The notes beneath the pieces were generated by a model. The model was not told where the DNA came from. It did not search any database and was given only the letters and a program-made list of their open reading frames with translations. The translations under genes were made by a program, and so were the position numbers. A stretch of 33,101 bases of DNA from Caldilineaceae bacterium (GTDB lineage: Bacteria > Chloroflexota > Anaerolineae > Caldilineales > Caldilineaceae). Where the stretch lies: NCBI GenBank assembly GCA_026989655.1, contig JALSIX010000009.1, forward strand, positions 1 through 33,101, read 5' to 3'. This document shows, piece after piece, positions 19,137 through 26,934 of this stretch. Each line of letters starts with the position of its first letter. The first letter of the stretch is position 1.

Positions 19137-19499
19137 ATGTCCCTCTTCGATTGGCTGCTGGTGGGCCATCTGTTGGGCGACTGGATCTTCCAGAACGACT
19201 GGATGGCAAAACACAAGCAGGCCTGTCTGGTCAACCGAGCCATCGCGCTCCACTGCGCCATCTACACGGCCATCCAGTGGGGGGTCCTGCGCCTGGTGGC
19301 GCCGGAGCTGCCTCTGGGGCCTCTGGCCGGTTTCGCCGCCCTCCTCTTCGCCACCCACTGGGCCATCGACGCCGGGGACCTGGCAGGCCGCTGGATCCGT
19401 GTCTTCCACCAGACCGACGCGCTCTTCATGCGGATCATGGTGGACCAGGTGCTGCACGTGGCGGTCCTGGCCGGTCTGACCGCCCTGTTCCTCTCCTAG
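19137..19499 (+). CDS. DUF3307-like small integral membrane protein
   Basis: A 120-residue, very hydrophobic protein. The opening residues LLVGHLLGDWIFQNDWMAKHK match the family hallmark in which a His and Asp in helix 1 are followed by a Gln/Lys-containing turn. Further helices cover about 33-56, 58-80 and 100-119. A second polar pair (HWAIDAGDLAG) sits in the middle. The function of the family is unknown; homologs occur in bacterial chromosomes and phages. A ribosome site (GAGAGGA, ending 19130) precedes ATG 19137. It is divergent from the Crp-type gene and shares the two-operator control region. Its stop overlaps that of the convergent amidohydrolase gene. Confidence 0.75.
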   Translation: MSLFDWLLVGHLLGDWIFQNDWMAKHKQACLVNRAIALHCAIYTAIQWGVLRLVAPELPLGPLAGFAALLFATHWAIDAGDLAGRWIRVFHQTDALFMRIMVDQVLHVAVLAGLTALFLS

Positions 19500-20797
19500 G
19501 CGGCTCTCGGCTCCACCACCCATTCCACCACCGCGTCCAACAGGACCTGGGCTCCGATGACCCGATCCTCGGGCCGGGTGAACTCCTGAGGACAGTGGCT
19601 GCGCCCCTCCACAGAGGGCACGAAGAGCATGCCCGTGGGCGTGATCCGGGCCAGCATCTGGGCATCATGTCCGGCCCCCGAGGGGAGATCCAGGCAGGGG
19701 ACACCCCGGCGGGCCGCGGCCCGATGCAGGAGGGCCCGTACGGCCGGATCCATGGGGGTGGGCTCGCTGCGGGCCGTGGAGCGAAGCGCCCACTGGCCCC
19801 CCACAGCCCCAGCGGCCTTCGCGGCCCGCTCCCGGATCCCCTGCTCCAGTCGGTCCAGCTCCTCCAAGGTGGCCGCTCGGGCCTCGATCCAGACGACGGC
19901 CCGGCCCGGGACCACGTTGTAGACGCCGGGATCGACCTGGATGTTCCCACAGGTGGCCACGCCCTGGGGCACGGCCTCGGACACCCATTGCGGCAGTTCC
20001 CGGATGAGCTCGGCCGCGGCCACCAGGGCATCGGACCGGACCTCCATAGGGGTAGTCCCCGCGTGGTCCCTGCGGCCCCGAAAGGTGGCCAACCAGGATC
20101 GACGACCGAAGATGGCCGTCACGATGCCGATGGACACGCCGGCCCGTTCCAGCCGCGGGCCCTGCTCGATGTGGAGCTCCAGGTAGCCTGCCAGGCTCTC
20201 CGGAGGCCGTCGGGCCTGGAGGACCGCCTCTGGGGACAGGCCGCCGGGAATCCGTTCCCGGGCCCGGGCCAGGTCCTCGGGGTAGGCTCCGGCCCGTTCC
20301 AGGAAGGCCACCGCCTGTTCCCGGGTGAGCTGGCCGCTCAGGGCCCGGCTGCCGAAGAGATCGCCGAAACGGCCCTCTTCGTCTGTGAAGTCCACCACCT
20401 CTACCCCACAACGCCGGGGAATCCCGGATTCCGCCAGAACCCGCAGCACCTCCAGGCCGGCCAGGACCCCCAGAGCGCCGTCGTAGGGGCCCCCATGGGG
20501 CACCGTGTCCAGGTGGGAGCCCAGGAGCAGGGTCGGGGCATCGGCCGTGGGCCCGGGCAGCCGTGCCGAGACGTTCCCGGCCGGGTCGATCTGGACCTCC
20601 AAGCCGGCCCTCCGGGCCCCGTCCATGAGGAACTCCCGGGCCGCCCAGTGGGCTGAGGAGAAGGGGCGACGCTCTCGGCCCCCACCTGCGGCGTCCGGCA
20701 ACCGACCGATGGCCGCCACGGCCTCCAGATCGGCCAGGAACCGTTCGGCCTGGATCTCCAGCGCGGGCGGTGCTTCGTTCCGGGGCACACCGTTCAT
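19496..20797 (-). CDS. M20-family Zn-dependent amidohydrolase (allantoate/N-carbamoyl-amino-acid hydrolase type)
   Basis: A 433-residue cytoplasmic hydrolase that would cleave a carbamoyl or ureido amide bond. The dinuclear metal ligands expected for the HyuC/AllC subfamily are all present: His95 (GSHLDTVP), Asp106 (YDGALGV), Glu140/141 (FTDEEGRFG), His209 (LELHIEQGP) and His401 (RSHCPQE). The dimerisation insert RGRRDHAGTTPM (240-251) is also typical. Substrate choice (allantoate, N-carbamoyl-beta-alanine, N-carbamoyl-amino acid) cannot be decided. The ATG overlaps the stop of the quinone oxidoreductase gene (ATGA), so translation is coupled. No purine or pyrimidine catabolism genes are next to it. 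Confidence 0.87.
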   Translation of the reverse strand: MNGVPRNEAPPALEIQAERFLADLEAVAAIGRLPDAAGGGRERRPFSSAHWAAREFLMDGARRAGLEVQIDPAGNVSARLPGPTADAPTLLLGSHLDTVPHGGPYDGALGVLAGLEVLRVLAESGIPRRCGVEVVDFTDEEGRFGDLFGSRALSGQLTREQAVAFLERAGAYPEDLARARERIPGGLSPEAVLQARRPPESLAGYLELHIEQGPRLERAGVSIGIVTAIFGRRSWLATFRGRRDHAGTTPMEVRSDALVAAAELIRELPQWVSEAVPQGVATCGNIQVDPGVYNVVPGRAVVWIEARAATLEELDRLEQGIRERAAKAAGAVGGQWALRSTARSEPTPMDPAVRALLHRAAARRGVPCLDLPSGAGHDAQMLARITPTGMLFVPSVEGRSHCPQEFTRPEDRVIGAQVLLDAVVEWVVEPRAA

Positions 20798-21777
20798 GGG
20801 CGCACCTGGAGGACGATCTTGCCCAGATTGCGGAACTCCCGCATGTGCTCGTGCGCGGCCTGGGCCTCCTGGATGGGAAACACCCGGTCCATCACCGGGC
20901 GGATGGCGCCCCTCTCCAGGGCCGCCCCGAACTGCTCCTGGAAGCCCTGGATGATCGCGGCCTTCTCCTCCACGCTGCGGCTGCGGAGCACGGAGCCGAT
21001 GAGCCGCTGACGTCGGGCCATCAGGCGGCGGATGTCCAGTTCGGCCACAGAACCGCCCAGGGTGGCGATGAAGACCAGCCGTCCGGTGGGGGCCAGGGCC
21101 TGGAGATTTCGCTCCAGGTAGGGCGCGCCCACCATGTCCAACACGATGTGGACCCCCACGCCGTCGGTGAACTCCAGGGCGGCCTGGACGAAGTCCTCCT
21201 GGGTGTAGTCCACCGCCCGGTGGGCCCCCAGGCGACGACACAGGGCCACCTTGGCGGGTTTGCCCGCGGTGACGAGGACCCGCCCCCCCGCGTGGCGCAC
21301 CAGTTGGATGGCCGCGGTGCCCACGCCGCTGGCCCCCCCGTGGACCAGGACCGCCTGGCCAGGCTGGAACTCGGCCTCCACGAAGATGTTCACGAACGCA
21401 GTCAGGTAGACCTCGGGCAGGCAGGCGGCCTCCAGGAAGGACCAACCCGGGGGGATGGGCATGAGCAGCCGATGGTCCACGGCCACCTGCTCCGCGTAGC
21501 CGCCCCCGGCCAACAGCGCGCACGCCCGATCGCCCACCTGCCATCCCTCCACCTGGGGGCCTACGGCCACCACGATGCCGGCCGCGTCCAGGCCCAGGAT
21601 GGTCGGCGCGCCCGGTGGCGGCGGATAGTGGCCGGCGGCCTGGGCCAGGTCGGCCCGGTTGACCGAGGTGGCGTGGATCTCCAGGAGCACTTCCCGGGGG
21701 CCGGGGCTTGGGTCCGGCACCTCGGCCCACACCAGGCGGGGGGTTCCGTCCCCTGGGATCACCTGGATGGCCTTCAT
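20794..21777 (-). CDS. NAD(P)H:quinone oxidoreductase, zinc-free MDR family (PIG3-like)
   Basis: A 327-residue cytosolic medium-chain reductase. Seen: N-terminal GroES-like domain (EVLLEIHATSVNRADLAQ, ILGLDAAGIVVAVG) without the catalytic or structural zinc cysteines of alcohol dehydrogenases, and a Rossmann loop VHGGASGVGTAAIQL with NADP-type features. The segment after NRADLAQ, AAGHYPPPPGAP, is characteristic of the PIG3/TP53I3 branch. It would reduce quinones or related electrophiles. Its ATG overlaps the rimI stop and its stop overlaps the amidohydrolase start, both as ATGA, so it sits in the middle of a translationally coupled run. Confidence 0.88.
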   Translation of the reverse strand: MKAIQVIPGDGTPRLVWAEVPDPSPGPREVLLEIHATSVNRADLAQAAGHYPPPPGAPTILGLDAAGIVVAVGPQVEGWQVGDRACALLAGGGYAEQVAVDHRLLMPIPPGWSFLEAACLPEVYLTAFVNIFVEAEFQPGQAVLVHGGASGVGTAAIQLVRHAGGRVLVTAGKPAKVALCRRLGAHRAVDYTQEDFVQAALEFTDGVGVHIVLDMVGAPYLERNLQALAPTGRLVFIATLGGSVAELDIRRLMARRQRLIGSVLRSRSVEEKAAIIQGFQEQFGAALERGAIRPVMDRVFPIQEAQAAHEHMREFRNLGKIVLQVRP

Positions 21778-22376
21778 CTTCTTGCTCTCCGCATCTCCAG
21801 GGGCTCTCCTTCATGGTGGGGTCGAATGCCCCGGGCCATTCGTTCACGGAGCCCGGTGAGCTGGGCGGCCAGGGGTTCCCAGATCGGATCGCGATGCAGA
21901 TCCGTCAACATCAGCACCAGGGCATCCTCCCGATCCGGGTAGTAGCGCCTGCGGTAGCCTACCTCCTGGAAGCCCAGGCTGCGGTACAGCTCTCGAGCCG
22001 CGCGGTTGCTGGGCCGGACCTCCAGGACGGCCAGGGTGAGGGCCGGGGCAGCCTGGGCCCGGGCCTCTTCGAGCATGGAGAGGAGCAGCCAGCGCCCCAG
22101 CCCCCGACGACGCCATTCAGGCTGGACAGCCAGGGTCATGATGTGGACCTCCTGGCCCAGGAGCATGTACCCGCCCTGGGCCAGGAGCCGGGGCTGTACC
22201 GGAGGATCCGTGGGGCCGGGCACCGCCACCCGATAGCGGCTGTGCCGGTTGTGTCGGAGCTCCTGGAGGTAGAGTTCCCGGTCCCACGGGGCGGCGAAGC
22301 TACGGCGCTCCAGGCGGAGCACCTCCTCCAGGTCCTCCAGGGCCATGGGGCGGATCTGGGGGTGAATGGATTCCAT
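21774..22376 (-). CDS. rimI: Ribosomal-protein-alanine N-acetyltransferase RimI-like (GNAT)
   Basis: A 200-residue acetyltransferase. The GNAT core shows IRPMALEDLEEVLRLERRSF (start of fold), VHIMTLAVQPEWRRRGLGRW (acetyl-CoA pyrophosphate loop Arg-Arg-x-Gly-x-Gly) and VRPSNRAARELYRSLGFQEV (motif B). RimI acetylates the N-terminus of ribosomal protein S18. The call rests on the fold plus position directly downstream of tsaB, a conserved pairing. A C-terminal tail of about 45 residues beyond the fold is longer than in E. coli RimI. The ribosome site is weak, and the start ATG 22376 is the first that begins the fold. Confidence 0.82.
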   Translation of the reverse strand: MESIHPQIRPMALEDLEEVLRLERRSFAAPWDRELYLQELRHNRHSRYRVAVPGPTDPPVQPRLLAQGGYMLLGQEVHIMTLAVQPEWRRRGLGRWLLLSMLEEARAQAAPALTLAVLEVRPSNRAARELYRSLGFQEVGYRRRYYPDREDALVLMLTDLHRDPIWEPLAAQLTGLRERMARGIRPHHEGEPLEMRRARR

Positions 22377-22396
22377 GGCGATGATCCATGGACGGC

Positions 22397-23101
22397 TCAG
22401 TGGGTGTCCCGAAGATAGAGGGGCTGCAGGGACGCCACAGAGTCCCGAAGCCCCGCGTCCAGATGGTGCGCTGCCAGCCAGGCCAGGACACCGGCCCTGC
22501 GCAGACCGCTCACCGGGTCTACCACGTGCACGTGGGCCAGGCCCTTTGCCTGGCCCAGGGTCTGGGGCACCTCGCCCACCACCCAGATGGGGCCCGAGGC
22601 CACCCGCAGCTCTTCCTGGAGCCGGGACAGCCGACCGCTGCGGTGCTCCGGGGCCGTGGGCCGTTGCAGCAGGTCTCCCGGCCGGAAGACGGCCCAGTTG
22701 AACCGGCCTCGGCCGGCCGCGAGCACGGCCCACACCGCCCGGGCGTTTCCGCTCTGGGCCAGGGCCAGGAAGGGGGCCGCGGTGACACTCAGAGTCGGGA
22801 TCCCGACCAGCGCAGGCGGCGTGGGCAGGCCCAGGGCCAGCCCTTTGGCCAGGCTGACCCCAATGCGCACCCCGGTGAAGCTGCCGGGCCCTGTGGCCAC
22901 CGCGACGGCCCGGATGCGGCCGGGATCCATGCCCTGGAGGGCCAGGAGATCGCGCAACACCGGCGCCACGGTGACCGTGTGACGTCGATGGGCCTGCCAG
23001 GTCTGTTCCGCCAGGAGCTCGGGGGACCCTGGGTCGGTCGCCGGGAACCGGTAGAGCGCGAGGGAGGCGGTGGCCGTGCTGGTATCGATCGCGACGAGCA
23101 T
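22397..23101 (-). CDS. tsaB: TsaB: tRNA threonylcarbamoyladenosine (t6A37) biosynthesis dimerisation subunit
   Basis: A 234-residue protein of the ASKHA fold. Seen: MLVAIDTSTATASLAL (phosphate-1 strand), HRRHTVTVAPVLRDLL, and AVATGPGSFTGVRIGVSLAKGLA, the hallmark of TsaB. TsaB pairs with TsaD and TsaE to install t6A at position 37 of ANN-decoding tRNAs. It lacks TsaD's metal-binding histidines, as expected. It lies 25 bases after the aldolase stop and 20 bases before rimI, so it is part of the five-gene minus-strand run. tsaD and tsaE are not in the window. Confidence 0.93.
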   Translation of the reverse strand: MLVAIDTSTATASLALYRFPATDPGSPELLAEQTWQAHRRHTVTVAPVLRDLLALQGMDPGRIRAVAVATGPGSFTGVRIGVSLAKGLALGLPTPPALVGIPTLSVTAAPFLALAQSGNARAVWAVLAAGRGRFNWAVFRPGDLLQRPTAPEHRSGRLSRLQEELRVASGPIWVVGEVPQTLGQAKGLAHVHVVDPVSGLRRAGVLAWLAAHHLDAGLRDSVASLQPLYLRDTH

Positions 23102-23126
23102 GGCATGCCAGCGATGTGCCGGGATC

Positions 23127-24536
23127 TCAGTCGGCCAGGCCCAGATCGTCGGCCACGGCCCGGCCGGCCTCGGGCATGGGGCGGTGGAACTCCGGCGGTG
23201 TCACAAAGCGATCCACCAGCTCTCGGGTGTGCTCCACGTTGAGCTGGCTGTAGAAGAAGGCGAACTGCTGTTCCAGGGCCGCGTAGATGGGCTCCCGGGC
23301 CTCCGGGGGCAGGGCCCACAGCTCGGCCTTGAAAGGGCCCAGGGCCTTCTTCCGGGTCTTCAGGCGGAAGACGATCTCCGTCTGGTCCGGCTTGCGTTCG
23401 TCCGCGTGGTGGGCCTCGATGTGGCGGTACATGGCCTCCAGCAGATCCGAGGGAAAGGCCGGGTGGTCCAGGAACGTGTTCATGAAGCCCGTGGCCAGGT
23501 GGATCTCCAAGGTCTGGACCTCGGGGAACTTGTGGAACATCTCCTGGGGGAGGGTGCTGGCACCGTGCTGGACCGCACCGCCCATGCCCCAGTGGCGGGC
23601 CCGGTCGCCCAGGACCTGGAGGGTCTCGAAGTCCACGGCCACCTGGGCCAGGGTGCCATCGGGCAGGAGGATGCCGCCGTGGGCTGTGCCGGTCTGGACG
23701 CTGATCTTGCTCAGGCCCGTGTCGTCCCCAAGCTGGCCCAGTGTTCGAGTGTAGCCCTCCATGTACGCGTCCAGCTCCTCGGGCGTGGAGTTCTTCTCGC
23801 CCACCTCGCCGATCTCCCCTCCCAGGCTGATGGTGACCCCTGGGGGCTCCAGCTCCCGTACGTACCGGGTCAGGTGGGCCGATACCTCGTAGTTGTCCCG
23901 CTGCTGCTCATCCAAGTTCTCCCGGTCCAGGTCCACCAGGGTGCTGGAATCGATGTCGATGTTCCAGAACCCCGCGGGGATCGCCTTGGCAATGAGATCC
24001 TTCACCTCCCGGACAGCACCCTCTGGGTCCTGGCGGTACTTGGAGGCCTTCACCTGGAAATGATCCCCCTGGATGAAGAGAGGCCCCTGGTAGCCCTCCC
24101 GGATGGCCGCGGCGATCAGGCAGGTGCTGTACTCCGCGGGTTCCTGGTCGGTGTAGCCCATCTCGCTGCGGGCGATCTCGAAGATGAAGGCGCCCACCTG
24201 GGCCCGCAGAGCCGCGCGCAGGGCGGCCCGGGCCGTGTCGTAGGTGGTGAAGCGGATGTTCATGGCCGGCACGGTCCGATCCTGCCAGGCGTCCTGGGCT
24301 CGGGCCATGTAGAAGTCGTGGATGCTGGCCGGCCGGACCCCCAGGGCCTGTCCCAGCTCCCAGATGAGCCAGCGGCTGAACTCCCGCACCTCTGGGGTGC
24401 CGAAGACCGCGTTCCGGACCAAGGAGTCCACGAGTCGACGGGCCCTCTCCTCGTCCAGGACCTCGACCGCGTCCGCTCGGATGCCCACCGCGCCCCGCAG
24501 ATCCTGGCGCAGTTCGGCAAGGGATTCATGGATCAT
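23127..24536 (-). CDS. Class II (zinc) aldolase, long fructose-bisphosphate/ketose-bisphosphate type
   Basis: A 469-residue cytoplasmic aldolase, longer than the roughly 300-350 residues of most class II enzymes, with an N-terminal helical extension of about 85 residues. Class II features are present: GDHFQV with His159, WNIDIDSST (193-199 region), GGEIGEVG with Glu241, GTAHGG with His286 and VQHGAST with His324. It would split or join a ketose bisphosphate in glycolysis/gluconeogenesis. ATG 24536 follows a strong AGGAGGAA (24545-24552 on the minus strand). It is the first gene of the run to the amidohydrolase, transcribed from a TATAAT at 24653-24648 with a leader of about 105 bases. The exact ketose substrate is not proven. 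Confidence 0.87.
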   Translation of the reverse strand: MIHESLAELRQDLRGAVGIRADAVEVLDEERARRLVDSLVRNAVFGTPEVREFSRWLIWELGQALGVRPASIHDFYMARAQDAWQDRTVPAMNIRFTTYDTARAALRAALRAQVGAFIFEIARSEMGYTDQEPAEYSTCLIAAAIREGYQGPLFIQGDHFQVKASKYRQDPEGAVREVKDLIAKAIPAGFWNIDIDSSTLVDLDRENLDEQQRDNYEVSAHLTRYVRELEPPGVTISLGGEIGEVGEKNSTPEELDAYMEGYTRTLGQLGDDTGLSKISVQTGTAHGGILLPDGTLAQVAVDFETLQVLGDRARHWGMGGAVQHGASTLPQEMFHKFPEVQTLEIHLATGFMNTFLDHPAFPSDLLEAMYRHIEAHHADERKPDQTEIVFRLKTRKKALGPFKAELWALPPEAREPIYAALEQQFAFFYSQLNVEHTRELVDRFVTPPEFHRPMPEAGRAVADDLGLAD

Positions 24537-24610
24537 GGATTCCGTTCCTCCTGGATGGGTGGATTGGGAGAATGGTCGGCTCAACGGCTCGAGTACGGGG
24601 TCCCTTGCAC

Positions 24611-24626
24611 CGTGGCGGGGCCCACA
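24611..24626. promoter_or_regulatory. Possible Crp-like operator in the aldolase leader
   Basis: CGTGG-N6-CCACA differs from the operator at 19001-19016 in the first base of the left arm and is followed by the same G. It would lie about 22 bases downstream of the aldolase transcription start, a repressing position. Confidence 0.35.
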
Positions 24627-24647
24627 GGCCCATCGCGCTTGGCTACA

Positions 24648-24653
24648 ATTATA
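24648..24653 (-). promoter_or_regulatory. -10 box of the aldolase-tsaB-rimI operon
   Basis: A consensus TATAAT on the minus strand. Transcription would begin near 24641. The -35 at 17 bp (24671-24676, TAGCCG on the minus strand) is poor, so the promoter may need an activator. Confidence 0.5.
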
Positions 24654-24908
24654 ACCCAAGGCAGGTCATCCGGCTATACCGGCGGGAAGCTGCCCGGGGG
24701 TCTTTCCAGAGTCCCGGAGGACAGAGCGCGTTGGCCAGCTCGGCCTGGGCCTGACCCGGCTGCCGGAGGGATCACCCGAGCAACCTGCACCCCAAGGCGG
24801 AAGCCCTCTCCCCCGGCCCCGAGGCCACCTTACGGATCGGGGAGTACCCAGGAGCCGCCCCACCTGCCCCCTCTTCAAAGAGTTCGCTCGACAGGCGGAT
24901 CTCGATAG

Positions 24909-24937
24909 TTTCTGAAGGCTCCGATCCGGTATAAAAT
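24909..24937 (+). promoter_or_regulatory. Thiolase promoter
   Basis: TTTCTG (24909-24914), 17 bp, TAAAAT (24932-24937); TATAAA at 24930-24935 is the alternative register. The surroundings are otherwise very GC-rich, which makes this AT-rich patch stand out. The start of transcription would fall about 24944. Confidence 0.5.
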
Positions 24938-24948
24938 AGGCTGTTGGT

Positions 24949-24962
24949 CGTGCTCGAGCACG
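24949..24962. promoter_or_regulatory. 14-bp perfect palindrome at the thiolase transcription start
   Basis: CGTGCTCGAGCACG reads the same on both strands and lies 11-12 bases after the -10 box, covering about +5 to +18. This is a classic repressor-operator position. As it has no loop it is more likely a protein site than an RNA hairpin. Confidence 0.45.
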
Positions 24963-24995
24963 CACGGAAAGAGCTCAACCACCTGGGGAGGAACG

Positions 24996-26159
24996 ATGCG
25001 AGGCGTCTCCATCGTGGGAATCGGCCAGATCCCGGTGGGCGAACACTGGGACCAGTCCATCCGCCATCTGGCCTACGGCGCGGTGTCCGCAGCCATGCAG
25101 GACGCGAACATCGACCGGGCGGACGCGCTCTACGTGGGCAACATGCTCAGCGGCATCCTCCTGGGCCAGGAGCACCTGGCCACCCTCATCGCGGACTTCT
25201 GCGGCCTGCGCGGCATCGAGGCGGCCAAGGTGGAGGCGGCCTGTGCCAGCGGTGCCGCGGCCCTGCGCATGGGCTACCTGGCGGTGGCCAGTGGCCTGCA
25301 CGACGTGGTCCTTGTGGCAGGGGTGGAGAAGATGACCGACACCCCGAGCGGAAGCACCACCGCGGCCCTGGCCACCGCCGCGGACGCGGAGTACGAATCC
25401 GCCCACGGGGTCACCTTCGTGGGGCTGAATGCCCTGATCATGCAGCGCTACATGTACGAGTACGACGTGCCCATGGAGGCCTTCGCGGGGTTCAGCATCA
25501 ACGCCCACCGCAACGGCGCCCACAACCCCTATGCCATGTTCCAACGGCCCATCGACCTGGAGACCTACCGGAACGCCCCCATGGTGGCGGAGCCCATCAA
25601 CATGATGGACAGCAGCCCCATCTGCGACGGCGCGGCCGCGGTGGTCCTGGTGCCCACGGATCGGGCCCGGGAGTTCGTCACCGGACACCACCGCGGCCCT
25701 GTGCGGATCCTGGCCAGCGCCAGCGCCACGGACATGTTGGCCATCCACGACCGCCGAGATCCCCTCTTCCTGGAAGCGGCCCACCTGAGCAGCCAGAAGG
25801 CCTATCTCCAGGCCGGCGTGGGTCCGGAGGAGATCGACTTCTTCGAGCTGCACGACGCCTTCACCATCATGAGCGCCCTGAGCCTGGAGGCCACGGGTTT
25901 CGCCCGCCGAGGCGAGGGGTGGCGCATGGCCACCGAGGAGGAGATCGGCATCCGAGGCCGACTGCCCATCACCACCATGGGGGGACTGAAGAGCCGAGGA
26001 CACCCGGTGGGCGCCACCGGGGTCTACCAGGTGGTGGAGGCGGTGTTGCAGCTCACAGGCCAGGCCGGAGAAAACCAGGTGCCAGACGCCCGCATCGGCA
26101 TGACCCAGAACATCGGCGGCAGCGGCGCGACCATCATCACCCACATCCTGGCCACCTGA
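24996..26159 (+). CDS. Thiolase-family acyltransferase (archaeal-type acetyl-CoA C-acetyltransferase / lipid-transfer-like)
   Basis: A 387-residue thiolase fold enzyme. The nucleophile is Cys83 in EAACASGAAAL, a catalytic His285 sits in FELHDAFTIM and His335 in GGLKSRGHPVGATG. The sequence has the short, compact form of archaeal acetoacetyl-CoA thiolases and SCPx-like thiolases rather than the bacterial PhaA/FadA form: no CxG motif near the end (it has TQNIGGSGATIITHIL). In many genomes this type is encoded beside an OB-fold Zn-ribbon DUF35 partner and an HMG-CoA synthase; neither is here. Start ATG 24996 follows GGGGAGGA at good spacing. Its stop is 2 bases from the stop of the convergent methyltransferase. 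The reaction (acetoacetyl-CoA formation or cleavage) is inferred from family. Confidence 0.85.
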   Translation: MRGVSIVGIGQIPVGEHWDQSIRHLAYGAVSAAMQDANIDRADALYVGNMLSGILLGQEHLATLIADFCGLRGIEAAKVEAACASGAAALRMGYLAVASGLHDVVLVAGVEKMTDTPSGSTTAALATAADAEYESAHGVTFVGLNALIMQRYMYEYDVPMEAFAGFSINAHRNGAHNPYAMFQRPIDLETYRNAPMVAEPINMMDSSPICDGAAAVVLVPTDRAREFVTGHHRGPVRILASASATDMLAIHDRRDPLFLEAAHLSSQKAYLQAGVGPEEIDFFELHDAFTIMSALSLEATGFARRGEGWRMATEEEIGIRGRLPITTMGGLKSRGHPVGATGVYQVVEAVLQLTGQAGENQVPDARIGMTQNIGGSGATIITHILAT

Positions 26160-26161
26160 CC

Positions 26162-26776
26162 CTAGGGGGCCTCCTGTACCGCGGGCTTGCGGAGGACGAA
26201 CCACGCCGAGGGACGCAGGCCCCGCTCCGTGCCGTACTGACGCCGCACCAGCTCCAGAGGCGCAAAGTCGGCCAGCTCCTCCTCCCGGATGCCCGAGGGC
26301 CCGGGTCCAGAGCCGTTGGCCAGGAAGGCGTAGAGCATGTAGGTGCCGCCCGGAGCCAACAGACGCCGCACGTTCTCCTGGTACCCTCTCCGGGCCTCCG
26401 GGGGCAGGGAATGGTAACAGCCCATGTCCAGGATGAGGTCGAAGGGGCCCGTGACCGGCAGGGGCTGGCTCACGTCCGCGACCCGAAAACAGGCCGAGAC
26501 CCCGGCCTCCCGGGCCTTGCGCTCCGCCTTGCGGATGGCCCGCCGCGCGAAGTCCACCCCCACCACATCCCAGCCCCGTTGGGCCATGGTGATCACATTG
26601 GTGCCCGTGCCACAGCCCAGGTCCAGTGCCCGGCCCGGTGGGTGTTCCTCCAAGAAGGCCAGCAGCTCCGGCGGGGAGATCCCTGTGTCCCAGGGAGGGC
26701 GCTGCAGGTACCACAGGTCGAAGAACAACCGACGCATGCCCAGTTGACGCACCAGCCGACGGATCCAGGCAAACAT
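26162..26776 (-). CDS. Class I SAM-dependent methyltransferase
   Basis: A 204-residue soluble methyltransferase. The SAM-binding motif I is ALDLGCGTGTN, followed by GWDVVGVDFARRAI (acidic end of strand 2), FRVADVS (motif for the adenine pocket) and LILDMGCYHSLPPEARRGY. The fold matches the small thiopurine/tellurite-resistance-like methyltransferases, and the PPWDTGISPPELLAFL start is also typical of them. The substrate is unknown. GTG 26779 and ATG 26776 are adjacent starts; AGGAGGT (26787-26793, minus strand) is 7 and 10 bases away. It is divergent from the bactofilin-like gene and convergent with the thiolase. Confidence 0.87.
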   Translation of the reverse strand: MFAWIRRLVRQLGMRRLFFDLWYLQRPPWDTGISPPELLAFLEEHPPGRALDLGCGTGTNVITMAQRGWDVVGVDFARRAIRKAERKAREAGVSACFRVADVSQPLPVTGPFDLILDMGCYHSLPPEARRGYQENVRRLLAPGGTYMLYAFLANGSGPGPSGIREEELADFAPLELVRRQYGTERGLRPSAWFVLRKPAVQEAP

Positions 26777-26934
26777 CACACACGCGACCTCCTCACACGC
26801 CTATTCGTAGTCGATGGTGAGCCTCTGTCCCGGCTCTCCAAGGCCGGGCCCGGCTCAGGATGCTGGGCGCACCAGACGCTTCCACTGCGCCCCAGAACTG
26901 CCCCATGGAGCCCACGGGAAAGGAGAGCGGAACG

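Larger units (their letters stand above)
24537..24995. other. Divergent intergenic control region, aldolase operon / thiolase
   Basis: The 459-base stretch holds no convincing gene. It contains the minus-strand -10 box and leader of the aldolase operon with a Crp-like palindrome (24611-24626), the plus-strand thiolase promoter (24909-24937) and a 14-bp palindrome (24949-24962). The middle (about 24670-24900) is GC-rich with several short inverted repeats but nothing I can name. Confidence 0.6.

Noticed and set aside
24765-24806. Partial likeness to the SAM-I (S-box) riboswitch core: GGAGGGA, later GCAACC, then AAGG
   Set aside because: Only eight bases lie between the first two blocks, so the P2 extension and kink-turn are missing. 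No closing P1 stem was found, and it lies upstream of the only visible thiolase promoter.
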